Shown here in pieces: positions 37,111 through 46,342 of a stretch of 64,000 bases of DNA. Under the pieces are notes generated by a model. It was not told the origin of the DNA and did not search any database. It saw only the letters and a list, made by a program, of their open reading frames with translations. The stretch is from Mesorhizobium mediterraneum (GTDB lineage: Bacteria > Pseudomonadota > Alphaproteobacteria > Rhizobiales > Rhizobiaceae). The DNA lies in NCBI RefSeq assembly GCF_002284565.1, contig NZ_NPKI01000025.1, forward strand, positions 1-64,000. The letters are read 5' to 3'. The translations under genes and the position numbers were made by a program. Position 1 is the stretch's first letter; every line of letters starts with the position of its first letter.

Positions 37111-38015
37111 GCTGTCAATGTCTGTCTCGTCTCTCCGATCAGAAGACGACGGACCACCTCTTTCGTCGATTCTCGCCATTCCGGCGCCGTCCATCCGAAC
37201 TCGGACGTGAATTTCGTCCTCGCTAGGCGAGAATTCGCCGGGCGCTGCGCCTTGGTCGGATAATCCACAGTGGCGATATCCCTCACCCGCGCATAGGGGC
37301 CACCAAACGCCTGGCTTGTGTCCAGGATATGACGGGCAAAGCCGCTCCAGTTGGTCTCGCCGGTTCCAGCCAGATGATAGACACCGTATGAGGCAAAGTC
37401 CTTGTTTCCATGCAGCATCGCCGCGACATGCAAGATCGCGTCAGCGATATCAAGCGCCGAAGTGGGATTTCCCCACTGGTCGGCCACCACCGCTAACTCG
37501 TCGCGATCGGCAGCGAGGCGCAGCATCGTCTTGACAAAATTCCTGCCAAACGGGCTGTAGACCCATGCCGTGCGCAGGATGAGATGGCGCGGATTGGCCT
37601 TGGCGACCGCCTGCTCGCCGGCGAGCTTCGAGGCGCCGTACACGCTGCGCGGAGCGGGCTCGTCTTCTTCTACATAAGCCCCCTCGCCGCTCCCATCGAA
37701 GACATAATCGGTCGACAGATGGATCACCGGTGCACCGATCCGTGCTGCAGCCGCGGCGACATGGCCGGCGCCGATGCCGTTAACGGCGAAGGCAAGGTCC
37801 GGTTCGTCCTCAGCCTGGTCGACGGCGGTGTAAGCGGCGGCGGACACGACCAGGTCGGGTCGGGTAGCCACAAGCGCCCGTTCGATCGTCTCCGGCTTCG
37901 CCAGATCGAGTTCAGGCCTGCCGAGGGTGACGACCTCGACATCCGGGTGCGTGCGCGCACGCTCGACAAGGCTGCTGACAACCTGGCCCTCGCGTCCGGT
38001 GACGACAAGCCTCAC
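37107..38015 (-). CDS. rfbD: dTDP-4-dehydrorhamnose reductase
   Basis: Last step of dTDP-L-rhamnose synthesis. A GTG at 38015 overlaps the rfbB stop as GTGA and gives 302 residues, the normal RmlD length; the 24 codons upstream are inside rfbB. The Rossmann start is the variant LVVTGREGQVV. AAYTAVDQAEDEPDLAF, STDYVFDG and YGASKLAGE (catalytic Tyr-x-x-x-Lys) are conserved. It is the fourth gene in the order rfbA-rfbC-rfbB-rfbD and is coupled to the sulfotransferase fusion after it. Confidence 0.96.
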   Translation of the reverse strand: MRLVVTGREGQVVSSLVERARTHPDVEVVTLGRPELDLAKPETIERALVATRPDLVVSAAAYTAVDQAEDEPDLAFAVNGIGAGHVAAAAARIGAPVIHLSTDYVFDGSGEGAYVEEDEPAPRSVYGASKLAGEQAVAKANPRHLILRTAWVYSPFGRNFVKTMLRLAADRDELAVVADQWGNPTSALDIADAILHVAAMLHGNKDFASYGVYHLAGTGETNWSGFARHILDTSQAFGGPYARVRDIATVDYPTKAQRPANSRLARTKFTSEFGWTAPEWRESTKEVVRRLLIGETRQTLTA

Positions 38016-39082
38016 GCGGCGCCCTTCCGCGCTTCGCCCAACCGCTCGCCGGCGTACTGCTCGCGTCGGATCGGACCCCACCACCACTCGTTCTGAAGAT
38101 ACCAGTCCACCGTCCTGGCGAGGCCGCTGTCGAAGGTCTCGCGCGGCGTCCAGCCGAGATCACGCTCGATCTTCGAAGCGTCGATTGCGTAGCGCCGGTC
38201 ATGGCCCGGGCGGTCGGCGACGAAGGTGATGAGATCGCGATAGCGTCGGCCGGCAGAACGCGGCCGCCTGCTGTCGAGGATGTCGCAGATCGCCTCGACC
38301 ACCGCCAGATTGGTACGTTCCGAGCCGCCGCCGATATTGTAGCTCTCGCCAACCGCCCCCTGGGTCGCGACCATCGCCAAGGCGCGCGCATGGTCCTCGA
38401 CGAAAAGCCAGTCGCGCACGTTCGCGCCGGCGCCATAGACCGGCAACGGTTTTTCGTCGAGCGCGTTCAATATGACGAGCGGGATCAGCTTTTCGGGGAA
38501 ATGGAACGGACCGTAATTGTTCGAACAGTTCGACAGGACGACCGGTAGGCCGTAGGTGTCATGCCATGCACGCACCAAATGGTCGGATGCGGCCTTCGAC
38601 GCCGAATAGGGCGAAGACGGTGCATAGGGCGTCTGTTCGGTGAAGACGCCGCTGTCGAAGGGCAGATCGCCGAACACCTCGTCGGTCGAAACATGATGGA
38701 AACGAAAACGGTTTTTCTTCTCGTCGGGAAGTCTGCGCCAATATTCCAGGGCCGAATTGAGCATTCGGTAGGTTCCCACGATGTTGGTCTCGATGAACGC
38801 GCCCGGCCCGTCGATCGACCGGTCGACATGGCTTTCGGCGGCAAGATGCATGATGACGTCGATGTCTTCGCGGTGCAGCATTTCCAGAATCGTCCTGTCG
38901 TCACAGATATCGGCGTGCACGAATCTGTAGTTGTGCGCGTTTTCGATCGGCCGCAACGAGGCGAGGTTTCCCGCATAGGTGAGCTTGTCGATGTTGGTCA
39001 CCCGGTAGGCCGGATTGCCGCACAAATGCCGGCACACCGCCGAGCCGATGAAGCCGGCACCTCCAGTCACCAGAAAATTCAT
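38012..39082 (-). CDS. rfbB: dTDP-glucose 4,6-dehydratase
   Basis: Second step of the dTDP-L-rhamnose pathway. The start is the ATG at 39082 (MNFLVTGGAGFIG), preceded by GAGGAG; the open frame runs another 125 codons upstream into rfbC on no evidence. The protein has 356 residues, normal for RmlB. NAD-binding GGAGFIGS is at residues 7-14, STDEVFGDLPF holds the catalytic Asp-Glu pair, and YSASKAASDHL has the Tyr-x-x-x-Lys. It is 25 bases after rfbC and overlaps rfbD by four bases. Confidence 0.97.
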   Translation of the reverse strand: MNFLVTGGAGFIGSAVCRHLCGNPAYRVTNIDKLTYAGNLASLRPIENAHNYRFVHADICDDRTILEMLHREDIDVIMHLAAESHVDRSIDGPGAFIETNIVGTYRMLNSALEYWRRLPDEKKNRFRFHHVSTDEVFGDLPFDSGVFTEQTPYAPSSPYSASKAASDHLVRAWHDTYGLPVVLSNCSNNYGPFHFPEKLIPLVILNALDEKPLPVYGAGANVRDWLFVEDHARALAMVATQGAVGESYNIGGGSERTNLAVVEAICDILDSRRPRSAGRRYRDLITFVADRPGHDRRYAIDASKIERDLGWTPRETFDSGLARTVDWYLQNEWWWGPIRREQYAGERLGEARKGAA

Positions 39083-39107
39083 GCCGCTCTCCTCACGTAA
39101 ACGTCTT

Positions 39108-39662
39108 TCACACAAACACCTCGGCGGCGGCGAGCGGCGGCGCCTTGAGGTCCTTGTCCGAAAGTTGAAATCCGCCTGATAGCGATGGCCATTCGACGCC
39201 GATGGCGGGATCGTCGAAACGGATCGATCGGTCATGTTCCGGCGAATAGGTGTCGGTGACCTTATACAGCACCTCGGTGTCCGGCACGAGCGTGACGAAA
39301 CCGTGCGCAAAGCCTTGCGGCACCAAAATTTGATTGCCTTTTTCGGCGGAGATATCGAGGGCCACCCATTTTCCGAATGTCTTCGAACTGCGGCGAATAT
39401 CGACCGCAACGTCAAGAATCCTGCCGCGGATAACGCGCAGCAGCTTGTCCTGGGCACGCGGGGGAAGCTGATAGTGAAGCCCCCTCAACACACCCGCGGC
39501 AGCGGAATAGGAGTGGTTGTCCTGCACGAAACGCAGATCGATACCGGCGTCTGAAAACCGCTCGACGTTGTAGGTCTCGACAAAGAACCCCCGCGTGTCG
39601 CCGAACCGCTTCGGGATGATCTCCAGCACGCCGTCGAGGCCGAGGGGCCTGATCTCCAACAC
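39108..39662 (-). CDS. rfbC: dTDP-4-dehydrorhamnose 3,5-epimerase
   Basis: Third activity of the rhamnose pathway, a 184-residue cupin of RmlC type. FGDTRGFFVETYN, FVQDNHSYSAAAGVLRGLHYQ (with the catalytic His in RGLHYQ) and PQGFAHGF are all present. The start is a GTG directly after the rfbA TAG with no spacer. The C terminus KDLKAPPL is conserved. Confidence 0.96.
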   Translation of the reverse strand: MLEIRPLGLDGVLEIIPKRFGDTRGFFVETYNVERFSDAGIDLRFVQDNHSYSAAAGVLRGLHYQLPPRAQDKLLRVIRGRILDVAVDIRRSSKTFGKWVALDISAEKGNQILVPQGFAHGFVTLVPDTEVLYKVTDTYSPEHDRSIRFDDPAIGVEWPSLSGGFQLSDKDLKAPPLAAAEVFV

Positions 39663-40547
39663 CTAGTTCTCCGTCAACTCGATGACGCGCTTGCGCAAAT
39701 AGGCGGCATATTCATTCTTTCCCAGGCGCGTGGCGCGCTGCAGAACCTTGTCCGCCGTCAGCCAGCCCTGCTCGAAGGCGATTTCTTCTGGGCAGGCAAC
39801 CTTGATACCTTGACGATGCTCGATCGTGCGCACGAAGGAAGAGGCTTCATGCAAGCTGTCATGCGTGCCGGTATCGAGCCAGGCGTAGCCGCGGCCAAGC
39901 TGATGAACCTGCAATTGCCCACGCTCAAGGTAGACGTTGTTGACCGCCGTGATCTCGAGCTCGCCACGCGCCGAAGGCCGGATCGTCGGGGCTATATTCA
40001 CGACATCATTGTCGTAAAAATAGAGGCCGGTGATGGCCCAATTCGACTTCGGCACTTGCGGTTTTTCCTCGATCGTCAAAGCGGAGCCGCTGACCTTGTC
40101 GAACGAAACCACGCCATAGCGTTGCGGGTCCTCGACATGGTAGGCGAACACCGAGGCGCCGCTTTTGCGCGAAGCTGCCGTGCGGCAGAGCTGCGACAGC
40201 CCTTCGCCGAAATAGATGTTATCGCCGAGGATCATCGAGACGCTGTCATTGCCGATGAAGTCACGGCCAATGATGAAGGCTTCAGCGAGGCCGTTGGGAT
40301 GCGGCTGCTCAGCATAGGACAGATCAAGCCCGAACTCTGAGCCGTCGCCGAGCAGATCCCGAAAAACCGGCAGGTCGCGCGGGGTCGAGATGACCAGAAC
40401 CTCGCGGATTCCCGCCAGCATCAGGACGCTCAGCGGATAGTAGATCATCGGCTTGTCGTATATCGGCAAGATTTGCTTAGAGACCGCCAGTGTCAGCGGA
40501 TAGAGCCGGGTTCCGCTGCCCCCAGCCAAGATAATGCCTTTCAACAA
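39663..40547 (-). CDS. rfbA: Glucose-1-phosphate thymidylyltransferase
   Basis: Makes dTDP-glucose from dTTP and glucose-1-P, the first step to dTDP-L-rhamnose. The 294-residue protein begins with the loop GIILAGGSGTRLYPLT and contains KPMIYYPLSVLMLAGI, LGDNIYFG and the EEKPQVPKSNWA segment. No ATG is available: two consecutive TTG codons at 40545-40547 and 40542-40544 follow an AGGAG site, and the second has the better spacing. It opens the rhamnose gene set, 42 bases after the upstream polymerase gene, so they may share a transcript. Confidence 0.96.
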   Translation of the reverse strand: MLKGIILAGGSGTRLYPLTLAVSKQILPIYDKPMIYYPLSVLMLAGIREVLVISTPRDLPVFRDLLGDGSEFGLDLSYAEQPHPNGLAEAFIIGRDFIGNDSVSMILGDNIYFGEGLSQLCRTAASRKSGASVFAYHVEDPQRYGVVSFDKVSGSALTIEEKPQVPKSNWAITGLYFYDNDVVNIAPTIRPSARGELEITAVNNVYLERGQLQVHQLGRGYAWLDTGTHDSLHEASSFVRTIEHRQGIKVACPEEIAFEQGWLTADKVLQRATRLGKNEYAAYLRKRVIELTEN

Positions 40548-40589
40548 GCTCTCCTAAAAACCGCCTTCGCGCTCCCCAGCCGACGCAAC

Positions 40590-41978
40590 TTATTCGTGTT
40601 TGTATCTCGCGCGTTCGTGCTTATGTTTCGCGCGGCGGCTTGTCAATCTTGGCTTGCGTTGGGACGAAGTTTCGATCGGGACGAACAATTTGTCTCCGTT
40701 GTGGTCGATCTCGATCAATTCGTTCTTCTGGGCCAAACGGTCCGCAAATCCTTTGTGGAAGATGATGGCATTCATAAAGGCAAACGTCATTGCAAGCGCT
40801 TCGGTCCGCAACGGATAATCAACCAGTGAATGGATGAGAAGAAAGGACACGGAGAGAAACGCCGCCTTTTGAAGAGGATCGCGGCGAATTCTAGTAAACG
40901 CTATCAGAAGAATTACTAAATAAAGCACCATCAGCAGAATAGCAAGAACTCCGCCTTCGAAAGCTATTTCAAGATACTCGTTGTGGGCATGATTTACGAA
41001 CTGTTTGAAAATCATCCCTTCCTTTTCATATATCTGATAGGCCTTTTGAAAATTACCAAATCCGACGCCGGTTGCCCAATTCTCTTTGATTCCCTCAATG
41101 GTGGTCCGAGCAAACTCTCCTCGCCCGAAATCCGGATCAACCGCCTCGGCATCGATCTTTGTCCACCCGCCCATGGTGTAGACCGAAAGCGCAATGAAAA
41201 TCAGCAGGATGCCGAATCCACTCGCCTTGGAACGCGCTGAAAGAAAGACGATGGACAGTACGGTGATCGCCAGTCCAATCAGAACACCGGCGCGCGAACC
41301 GGCGGCCAAAAGAAGCAGCAAAAGCGTGACCAGCCCGAGCGATCCGGACAAAAGATGTCCGCGGAACAGACCATAATAAACGACGAAGGGGATAGAAACA
41401 AAAAGTAATGCCGCAAAATGATTCTCGTTGGCAAAAAGCCCGGCGTTGATCGTGAAAGGCAACAATCCCTCTATGGCGATGTCGTCGGAGAGCGAATATT
41501 GAATCGCGCCTGCCAAGCCGTTACAGATAACACCCATAAAAAAGAACGGCAGAAGCCCGTGCACCTGCTCGACGCGCAAACGCAATACGCTCAAAAAAAA
41601 TGTCGCCGCCGCCACCAGATACAACAGACATTCAATCGTCCGTCCAACTCCGACGCTGACGAAGCGAAAACGAGTTTCTCCAACCAGCCCGGAATCTGCG
41701 AGCAACAGCTCTGGTCGCAATCCACTGAAAATCGCCGCAGGCAGCGGGACAATTTGCAAAATCACCAACGCCACAGCGAAGATAAGCAGCCACAGAACAG
41801 AATGGGGGACCCTCTGGCCAGAGGTCTGTGAAAAGACAGCCGCCGCCGAGACAATTGCCGCGATCTCAATCAGCGTGTCCGTATAGAGGCCGTTTGCAGT
41901 GCCACCGCCGAACAAAAGCGATATAAACAGAACCGATCCGAGGAGATATTTATCCCATTCCGATGGCCGGTCGCTCAA
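40590..41978 (-). CDS. O-antigen ligase / Wzy-type polymerase
   Basis: A polytopic membrane protein of about 462 residues in the Wzy_C superfamily. The signature region reads GVGFGNFQKAYQIY followed by HAHNEYLEIAFEGG, with the conserved His and Glu in the periplasmic loop. I place the start at a TTG at 41978 that overlaps the stop of the previous gene as TTGA; the frame is open 70 codons further but would lie entirely inside that gene. Its position behind a BY-kinase and a Wza-like lipoprotein makes a role as polymerase of the Wzx/Wzy polymer more likely than ligase. Confidence 0.85.
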   Translation of the reverse strand: MSDRPSEWDKYLLGSVLFISLLFGGGTANGLYTDTLIEIAAIVSAAAVFSQTSGQRVPHSVLWLLIFAVALVILQIVPLPAAIFSGLRPELLLADSGLVGETRFRFVSVGVGRTIECLLYLVAAATFFLSVLRLRVEQVHGLLPFFFMGVICNGLAGAIQYSLSDDIAIEGLLPFTINAGLFANENHFAALLFVSIPFVVYYGLFRGHLLSGSLGLVTLLLLLLAAGSRAGVLIGLAITVLSIVFLSARSKASGFGILLIFIALSVYTMGGWTKIDAEAVDPDFGRGEFARTTIEGIKENWATGVGFGNFQKAYQIYEKEGMIFKQFVNHAHNEYLEIAFEGGVLAILLMVLYLVILLIAFTRIRRDPLQKAAFLSVSFLLIHSLVDYPLRTEALAMTFAFMNAIIFHKGFADRLAQKNELIEIDHNGDKLFVPIETSSQRKPRLTSRRAKHKHERARYKHE

Positions 41979-43234
41979 GATGAAAGTCTCTCGATGCTCA
42001 ATTTGTGCATTATCAACGTACCGACATATCGAAAGCGCCAGCTCTCGGCGATGGCGGCAGTTTCCAGCTTCAACAATTGCATGGGGCACCCAGCCGGTCC
42101 AACCGAAAAATCCTGACTGAGCGCTTGGCGGTTGTATGTACCCTCCGGAATATTGAGACGCGCTATTTCGCCGGTCGGCCCCACACATCTGATCGACCAG
42201 AACAACTCCTTTGGCAGCTTCAAGTTTCTCGCAGACGCAGCGAGAGAAATTTTATAGGAGCCTGGAGGCAGTTCTATATATTGCTGAAGAGCTGTGTTCT
42301 TGACGGGCGTGTTTAGGAAGCGGACCGTCGCTCCACCCTCACCTTCGACCGCATCTTGAGATGATAGAAACGTAACTTCCAGGCCCGACTGATCGCCGAC
42401 CTGCCAGTCAAAAGGCTTACCGCTGGACACAGGCTCAAATGTGCTGTTGAAAATGTACCCGCCCAGCTTTCGTTCTTGATCGGACAGGCTGAAAAGAAAC
42501 AACCGATACGCTTGTTCATATTCTTTCTGTCGAATATGGCCGGAGATCACATAGGACAATTCGCTTGAGTTTGGTGGCACGCTTGACCCAATCAAATCGA
42601 GCAGCAGCCGATTTGCGAAATCGAGCCCGTCGGGCGTTTTGCCCAGCTCGACCAACAGCTTGGCTCTCCAGGGCGGCGCGGCCCTGATGGCCGCCAGTAC
42701 AGCCTGGTATCCATCGGGGTTCGAGAGGATTGTCGGCAGCCCCTCGGCGATCGCCGGAAATTGATCTGGCCATCGCCGCAGCAAAATATCGATCTCGCCA
42801 ACAGCCTTTGACAGATCGCCTGTTTCGATCGAGCGGCCGATCGACCTCTGGAGCGCGTGGATTTCAGTCTTGGATAAATTTCGAGCCTGATCGAAAAATT
42901 CATAGGCTTGGACTTTGTCACCTTGTCGGTACTTGATCTCGCCGATCAGGCTGTAGAGACGTGCGTCCGCAAGGTCAAAGCGAAGCGCGCTTTCGGCCTT
43001 GGCAAGCAATGCGTCGAGATCGGGAGCGGTGCTTGTATCGTTCAGGTCGTTGGTAATTTCGCCTATCAGGGCATTGACGTTCAGCGGATCCAGCGCAAGG
43101 GAAACGGTTGGCGTTTCGGTTTCAAGAAATCGACTTAGCCCGATCGACGAAGCCGCCAACACCAGAACGGATGCGACGAACCAAACGCCTGAACGCCGGA
43201 GATTTTGCATAAGCGGGCTGGTCTGCTCCGTCAT
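41975..43234 (-). CDS. Membrane-anchored TPR-like protein with C-terminal jelly-roll domain
   Basis: A 419-residue protein I cannot place in a named family. Residues 15-35 form one membrane segment, residues 50-250 look like tetratricopeptide-type helical repeats (ARLYSLIGEIKYRQGDKVQA, DLSKAVGEIDILLRRWP), and residues 262-400 are beta-rich, resembling a carbohydrate-binding jelly roll (FNSTFEP, FDWQV, ELPPGSYKISLAA). The domains should face the periplasm. The ATG at 43234 has GAGGG eight bases upstream, so the gene overlaps the kinase gene by 113 bases in another frame. Its place between kinase and polymerase suggests a part in polymer assembly or export. Confidence 0.75.
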   Translation of the reverse strand: MTEQTSPLMQNLRRSGVWFVASVLVLAASSIGLSRFLETETPTVSLALDPLNVNALIGEITNDLNDTSTAPDLDALLAKAESALRFDLADARLYSLIGEIKYRQGDKVQAYEFFDQARNLSKTEIHALQRSIGRSIETGDLSKAVGEIDILLRRWPDQFPAIAEGLPTILSNPDGYQAVLAAIRAAPPWRAKLLVELGKTPDGLDFANRLLLDLIGSSVPPNSSELSYVISGHIRQKEYEQAYRLFLFSLSDQERKLGGYIFNSTFEPVSSGKPFDWQVGDQSGLEVTFLSSQDAVEGEGGATVRFLNTPVKNTALQQYIELPPGSYKISLAASARNLKLPKELFWSIRCVGPTGEIARLNIPEGTYNRQALSQDFSVGPAGCPMQLLKLETAAIAESWRFRYVGTLIMHKLSIERLSS

Positions 43235-44315
43235 CGACTTTGCCCTCAAGTTTCGGGGTACCCGCGCCGTAGTCGTAATACTGATAGTTCATATACTTGT
43301 AGCCGTAGTTGTAATCGAACTTGTTCACTGCAAATTTCGACATCGCCGCTCCGACCACGTTCGCGCCGGCAGCTCGCAGGCGTTTCAACGCCGTCTTCGC
43401 CGACTTGCGCGTCACCTGATTGGTAGAGATGACCATCAATGTGCCCTCGGCAAGCCGGCTGAGGATGGGCGCATCTGAAAGGCCGACGACCGGTGGGGCA
43501 TCGATTATGACAAGATCGAAGCGCTTGCCGAGATTCGTGATGATCAGTGCCATCTTCGGTGAAGAAAGCAGGTCAGCGGGGTTCGGCGGGATCGTTCCAG
43601 AGGTCAGAACGGTCACATTAGGATATTTCGTCGCCCTGAAAATGCTTGCCAGATCTTCCTTGCGGACGGTGTTCGTCAGGAGGTTGCTCAGTCCGATTGT
43701 GTTGTCGAGACCAAACAGCCGATGAAGATTGGGCTTTCGAAGATCGCCGTCGACAATGAGAACCCTTGCACCGAGCGCCGCAAAATCCTGCCCGAGCTTG
43801 AACGAGGTGGTCGACTTGCCTTCCGAGGGTTCCGAACTCGTGACCAGCAGCGATCGCGGCGCACCTTCGGCGCCGGAGAACTGCAACGACGTTCGAAGCG
43901 AACGGTAGGCTTCGGATAGTCCGGATTTCTGATCGGCGATGCTGGCTATGAGTTCCCGGTCATCGACAAGCGGCAAGATGCCGAGCATCGCCAATCCCAA
44001 TTCCTTTTCGACCTGCTCAGGATTGGTGAAGGTGTTGTTCAACAACTCGATGATATAGATAATTGACGCGCTCAGAGCCATGAAAAGAAACAGAGCGATT
44101 GCAAGACTAATTGTCAATCGTGGAGAATAAGGGCTGCCAGGCTGTGTTGCGAAATCCACGATTGCGGCACTTTGTGACTTGAGTTCTGAGCTGACGCCAA
44201 CCTCGTTCAGCTTGGTAATAAGGCTGTCATACTGAGACCTATTGGAATCAACCTCGCGCTTCAGGATCGTGTATTTGATATTTTTGTCGTTGAAGATAAC
44301 CTGCTGCATCTCCAT
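43122..44315 (-). CDS. BY-kinase (Wzc/ExoP) C-terminal part, separated by an in-frame stop
   Basis: A 397-residue reading frame that contains the end of the periplasmic region, the second membrane segment (ISLAIALFLFMALSASIIYI) and the whole cytoplasmic tyrosine kinase: Walker A SSEPSEGKSTT, Walker A' VLIVDGDLRKP, Walker B LVIIDAPP, and a tyrosine-rich cluster FDYNYGYKYMNYQYYDYG. It is in the same frame as the N-terminal part at 44358-45503, with only one TAA and fourteen codons between them. Together they would give about 793 residues, the size of ExoP-type proteins. No good ribosome site precedes the ATG at 44315. Confidence 0.85.
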   Translation of the reverse strand: MEMQQVIFNDKNIKYTILKREVDSNRSQYDSLITKLNEVGVSSELKSQSAAIVDFATQPGSPYSPRLTISLAIALFLFMALSASIIYIIELLNNTFTNPEQVEKELGLAMLGILPLVDDRELIASIADQKSGLSEAYRSLRTSLQFSGAEGAPRSLLVTSSEPSEGKSTTSFKLGQDFAALGARVLIVDGDLRKPNLHRLFGLDNTIGLSNLLTNTVRKEDLASIFRATKYPNVTVLTSGTIPPNPADLLSSPKMALIITNLGKRFDLVIIDAPPVVGLSDAPILSRLAEGTLMVISTNQVTRKSAKTALKRLRAAGANVVGAAMSKFAVNKFDYNYGYKYMNYQYYDYGAGTPKLEGKVDDGADQPAYAKSPAFRRLVRRIRSGVGGFVDRAKSIS

Positions 44316-44357
44316 CTCGGCGAGCTTTGACTTAAGGTCGGCTTCCTTGTTCTGAGC

Positions 44358-45503
44358 TTACTGGTATTTCTGTCGCAGCGAATCGGTTATAGTCAAAACG
44401 CCATTGTTATAAAGCCGTTGCAGCTCCTTGATCTGCGACTGAAGCTGCTGCATTTCCGGAAAACCGGGTTTCAATATGCCCAATTTTTGTTGATACTGGC
44501 TGGTCAAATCGGCCAGTTTATCGCTGAGCTTCTGCAGACCTTCGCTTTCCAAGACCGGGCCAAGGCTTGCGCCGCGACCTTTGTCGATTTGTTCCACCAC
44601 CCGGCCGGCATCGAGACGTTCCTGGATTGCTGTCGCGAGCGCCGTGTTCAAAGCCTCGATGTTCGATCCAATCAGCGACTTTTCGTCGCCGGTTATGGTG
44701 ATGCCTACATCCTTTGCGTAAGCGACGAGTTCCTCCTCCGACTTCTGCAGCTTTTGCTTGACCTGCAAAACCTGTTCCTGAATGAATTGCCGTGCCAGGT
44801 CTGAGGTTTCGCTGGTCTGATCGAGGCGCTGGTCGATAAAACTCTGCGCAACCTGATTGGCTATATCACTTGCATATTTCGGTTTCTGGTCGGCAAACGT
44901 AATCGACAGCAGGCTGGTGTTGGGGACCAAATTGACTGTGAGGTCACCTCGAACGCGACCGATTGCAATCTGCTCACGTTCCTCCGGGGTTGTCTCTTCA
45001 ATGGAAGGCGATTTGGAAATTCCGAACGCACGATAGAAAATATTGCTAAGCGAGAAGTTCGGGGTCGGAAACAGGAAATCCGGCTTTTCGCTAAGCCCTA
45101 GTTGGAAAACCACGCGCTGCGCCAAAGCCCGGCTTTTCAGCTTTTCCCGGGCGGTTTCAAAGACCAGATAGGCGTCGCTGGCTTCAGAAACCACTTCAAT
45201 GTCCTTGAAGACCTTGGCCGAAGGAACCAGCACTTCCAATTGTGCTGTTGCCCGATATTTTGGCGTCTGCATCATGGTAACGATGACGCCGGCGACAAGC
45301 CCGCCGGCTACCATCATGACGATCAGCCACCGATACTGGACAACGTAAAAAAGCAGCTTGAGCGGATTGAAGCCCTCGTCCTGCTCCGAGTAATCGCGGC
45401 CGTAGGGGCTATAGTTTTGCGCGCCGTCATAATACAGGTCGGCGGACAGGGCTTGGCCGTGTCCTGGGCCTGCAATTTGATGCTGTCTGTTACGATCGAG
45501 CAT
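44358..45503 (-). CDS. BY-kinase (Wzc/ExoP) N-terminal Wzz part, ended by an in-frame TAA
   Basis: A 381-residue frame with a proline- and tyrosine-containing N-terminal cytoplasmic tail, a first membrane segment (about residues 55-75), the Wzz chain-length domain (YRATAQLEVLVPS) and the long periplasmic coiled coil with the GNVR-type stretch. It ends LRQKYQ at a TAA (44358-44360); the codons after it continue the same frame into the kinase part. A single C to T change in a glutamine codon would produce this stop. Without read-through the product lacks the second membrane segment and the kinase. It lies 56 bases after the Wza-like gene. Confidence 0.85.
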   Translation of the reverse strand: MLDRNRQHQIAGPGHGQALSADLYYDGAQNYSPYGRDYSEQDEGFNPLKLLFYVVQYRWLIVMMVAGGLVAGVIVTMMQTPKYRATAQLEVLVPSAKVFKDIEVVSEASDAYLVFETAREKLKSRALAQRVVFQLGLSEKPDFLFPTPNFSLSNIFYRAFGISKSPSIEETTPEEREQIAIGRVRGDLTVNLVPNTSLLSITFADQKPKYASDIANQVAQSFIDQRLDQTSETSDLARQFIQEQVLQVKQKLQKSEEELVAYAKDVGITITGDEKSLIGSNIEALNTALATAIQERLDAGRVVEQIDKGRGASLGPVLESEGLQKLSDKLADLTSQYQQKLGILKPGFPEMQQLQSQIKELQRLYNNGVLTITDSLRQKYQ

Positions 45504-45559
45504 GGTGCGACATGATCCTGGGGTTTGTCTGTGTTCCGAAAATTCCGACCAGCTGCAAT

Positions 45560-46342
45560 TTATAGTCCCGGGACCACCGCAAGTCTCGCTGCGCTTGATG
45601 CAACTCCGAGAGCGTCTTTGAGATTGTTCATCGCAATTTTCGATTTCGAGGCGAAGACGACAACCTTGTCACCACCGTAGATGCGTGGATTGCGGCTCTT
45701 GCCAGCACGAATCTCCTCCACATTGTAATTTGCGACCAACGTGTTTGGGCCAATAGTGCGGTAGACAAAGACCTTTTTTGCATCTCCAACATTATTAAAC
45801 CCTCCGGCAAGGGCGATCGCATCGATGAGAGAAGAATTGCTCGATACCGGAAAGATACCGGCCCTGGCAACTTCGCCGTCGACGGTAATGCGCTGTCCGA
45901 TCGATTCCTTGACGAAAACCGACACATCGGGCGACTGCAGATAGTTGGCGCCGTATGCCGTTTCGATTTCCTGCTCCAACTGACGGACGGTCTTTCCCGC
46001 CGCGGCGACGGTGCCGATAAGTGGAAGCGAAATTTGCCCGCCGGCGTCGACTTGAACGGTTCTGTTCAGATTGTCGACCTGGAACACATTCACCTCGAGC
46101 ACGTCGTTCGGAGACAAAGGCTGCTCGCTGCCGTTCTGGGTGTTTTGCGGCGCAGGCAGGTCCTTTACGACCTGCAGGGCACCGCCGCCCGAAAGCGGCG
46201 CAGAGGTTGAAGTCAATTGCAGCGCATCGACCGAAGCCGGTGTCGTTGACGAGGTGCTTGTGCAGGCAGACATCGTGAGCGAAGCGAGCAAGACACACAT
46301 CGTGCCCATACAGCCTTTTGCGAAATGAAAAACGCCCATCAC
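45560..46342 (-). CDS. Polysaccharide export lipoprotein (Wza/ExoF-like)
   Basis: A 260-residue outer-membrane-associated export protein. The N terminus is a lipoprotein signal with C27 as lipidated cysteine (TMSAC). The Poly_export domain starts at LSPNDVLEVNVFQVDNLN and contains VDAGGQISLPLIG; an SLBB-like domain follows (ITVDGEVARAGIFPV, IDAIALAGGF). It lacks a long C-terminal helix, so it may not form the pore alone. The ATG overlaps the phosphatase stop as ATGA. It works with the BY-kinase encoded next. Confidence 0.92.
   Translation of the reverse strand: MMGVFHFAKGCMGTMCVLLASLTMSACTSTSSTTPASVDALQLTSTSAPLSGGGALQVVKDLPAPQNTQNGSEQPLSPNDVLEVNVFQVDNLNRTVQVDAGGQISLPLIGTVAAAGKTVRQLEQEIETAYGANYLQSPDVSVFVKESIGQRITVDGEVARAGIFPVSSNSSLIDAIALAGGFNNVGDAKKVFVYRTIGPNTLVANYNVEEIRAGKSRNPRIYGGDKVVVFASKSKIAMNNLKDALGVASSAARLAVVPGL

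Noticed and set aside
44316..44360. A frameshift in the BY-kinase gene.
   Set aside because: Both halves share the same frame; the break is one TAA, not an insertion or deletion.
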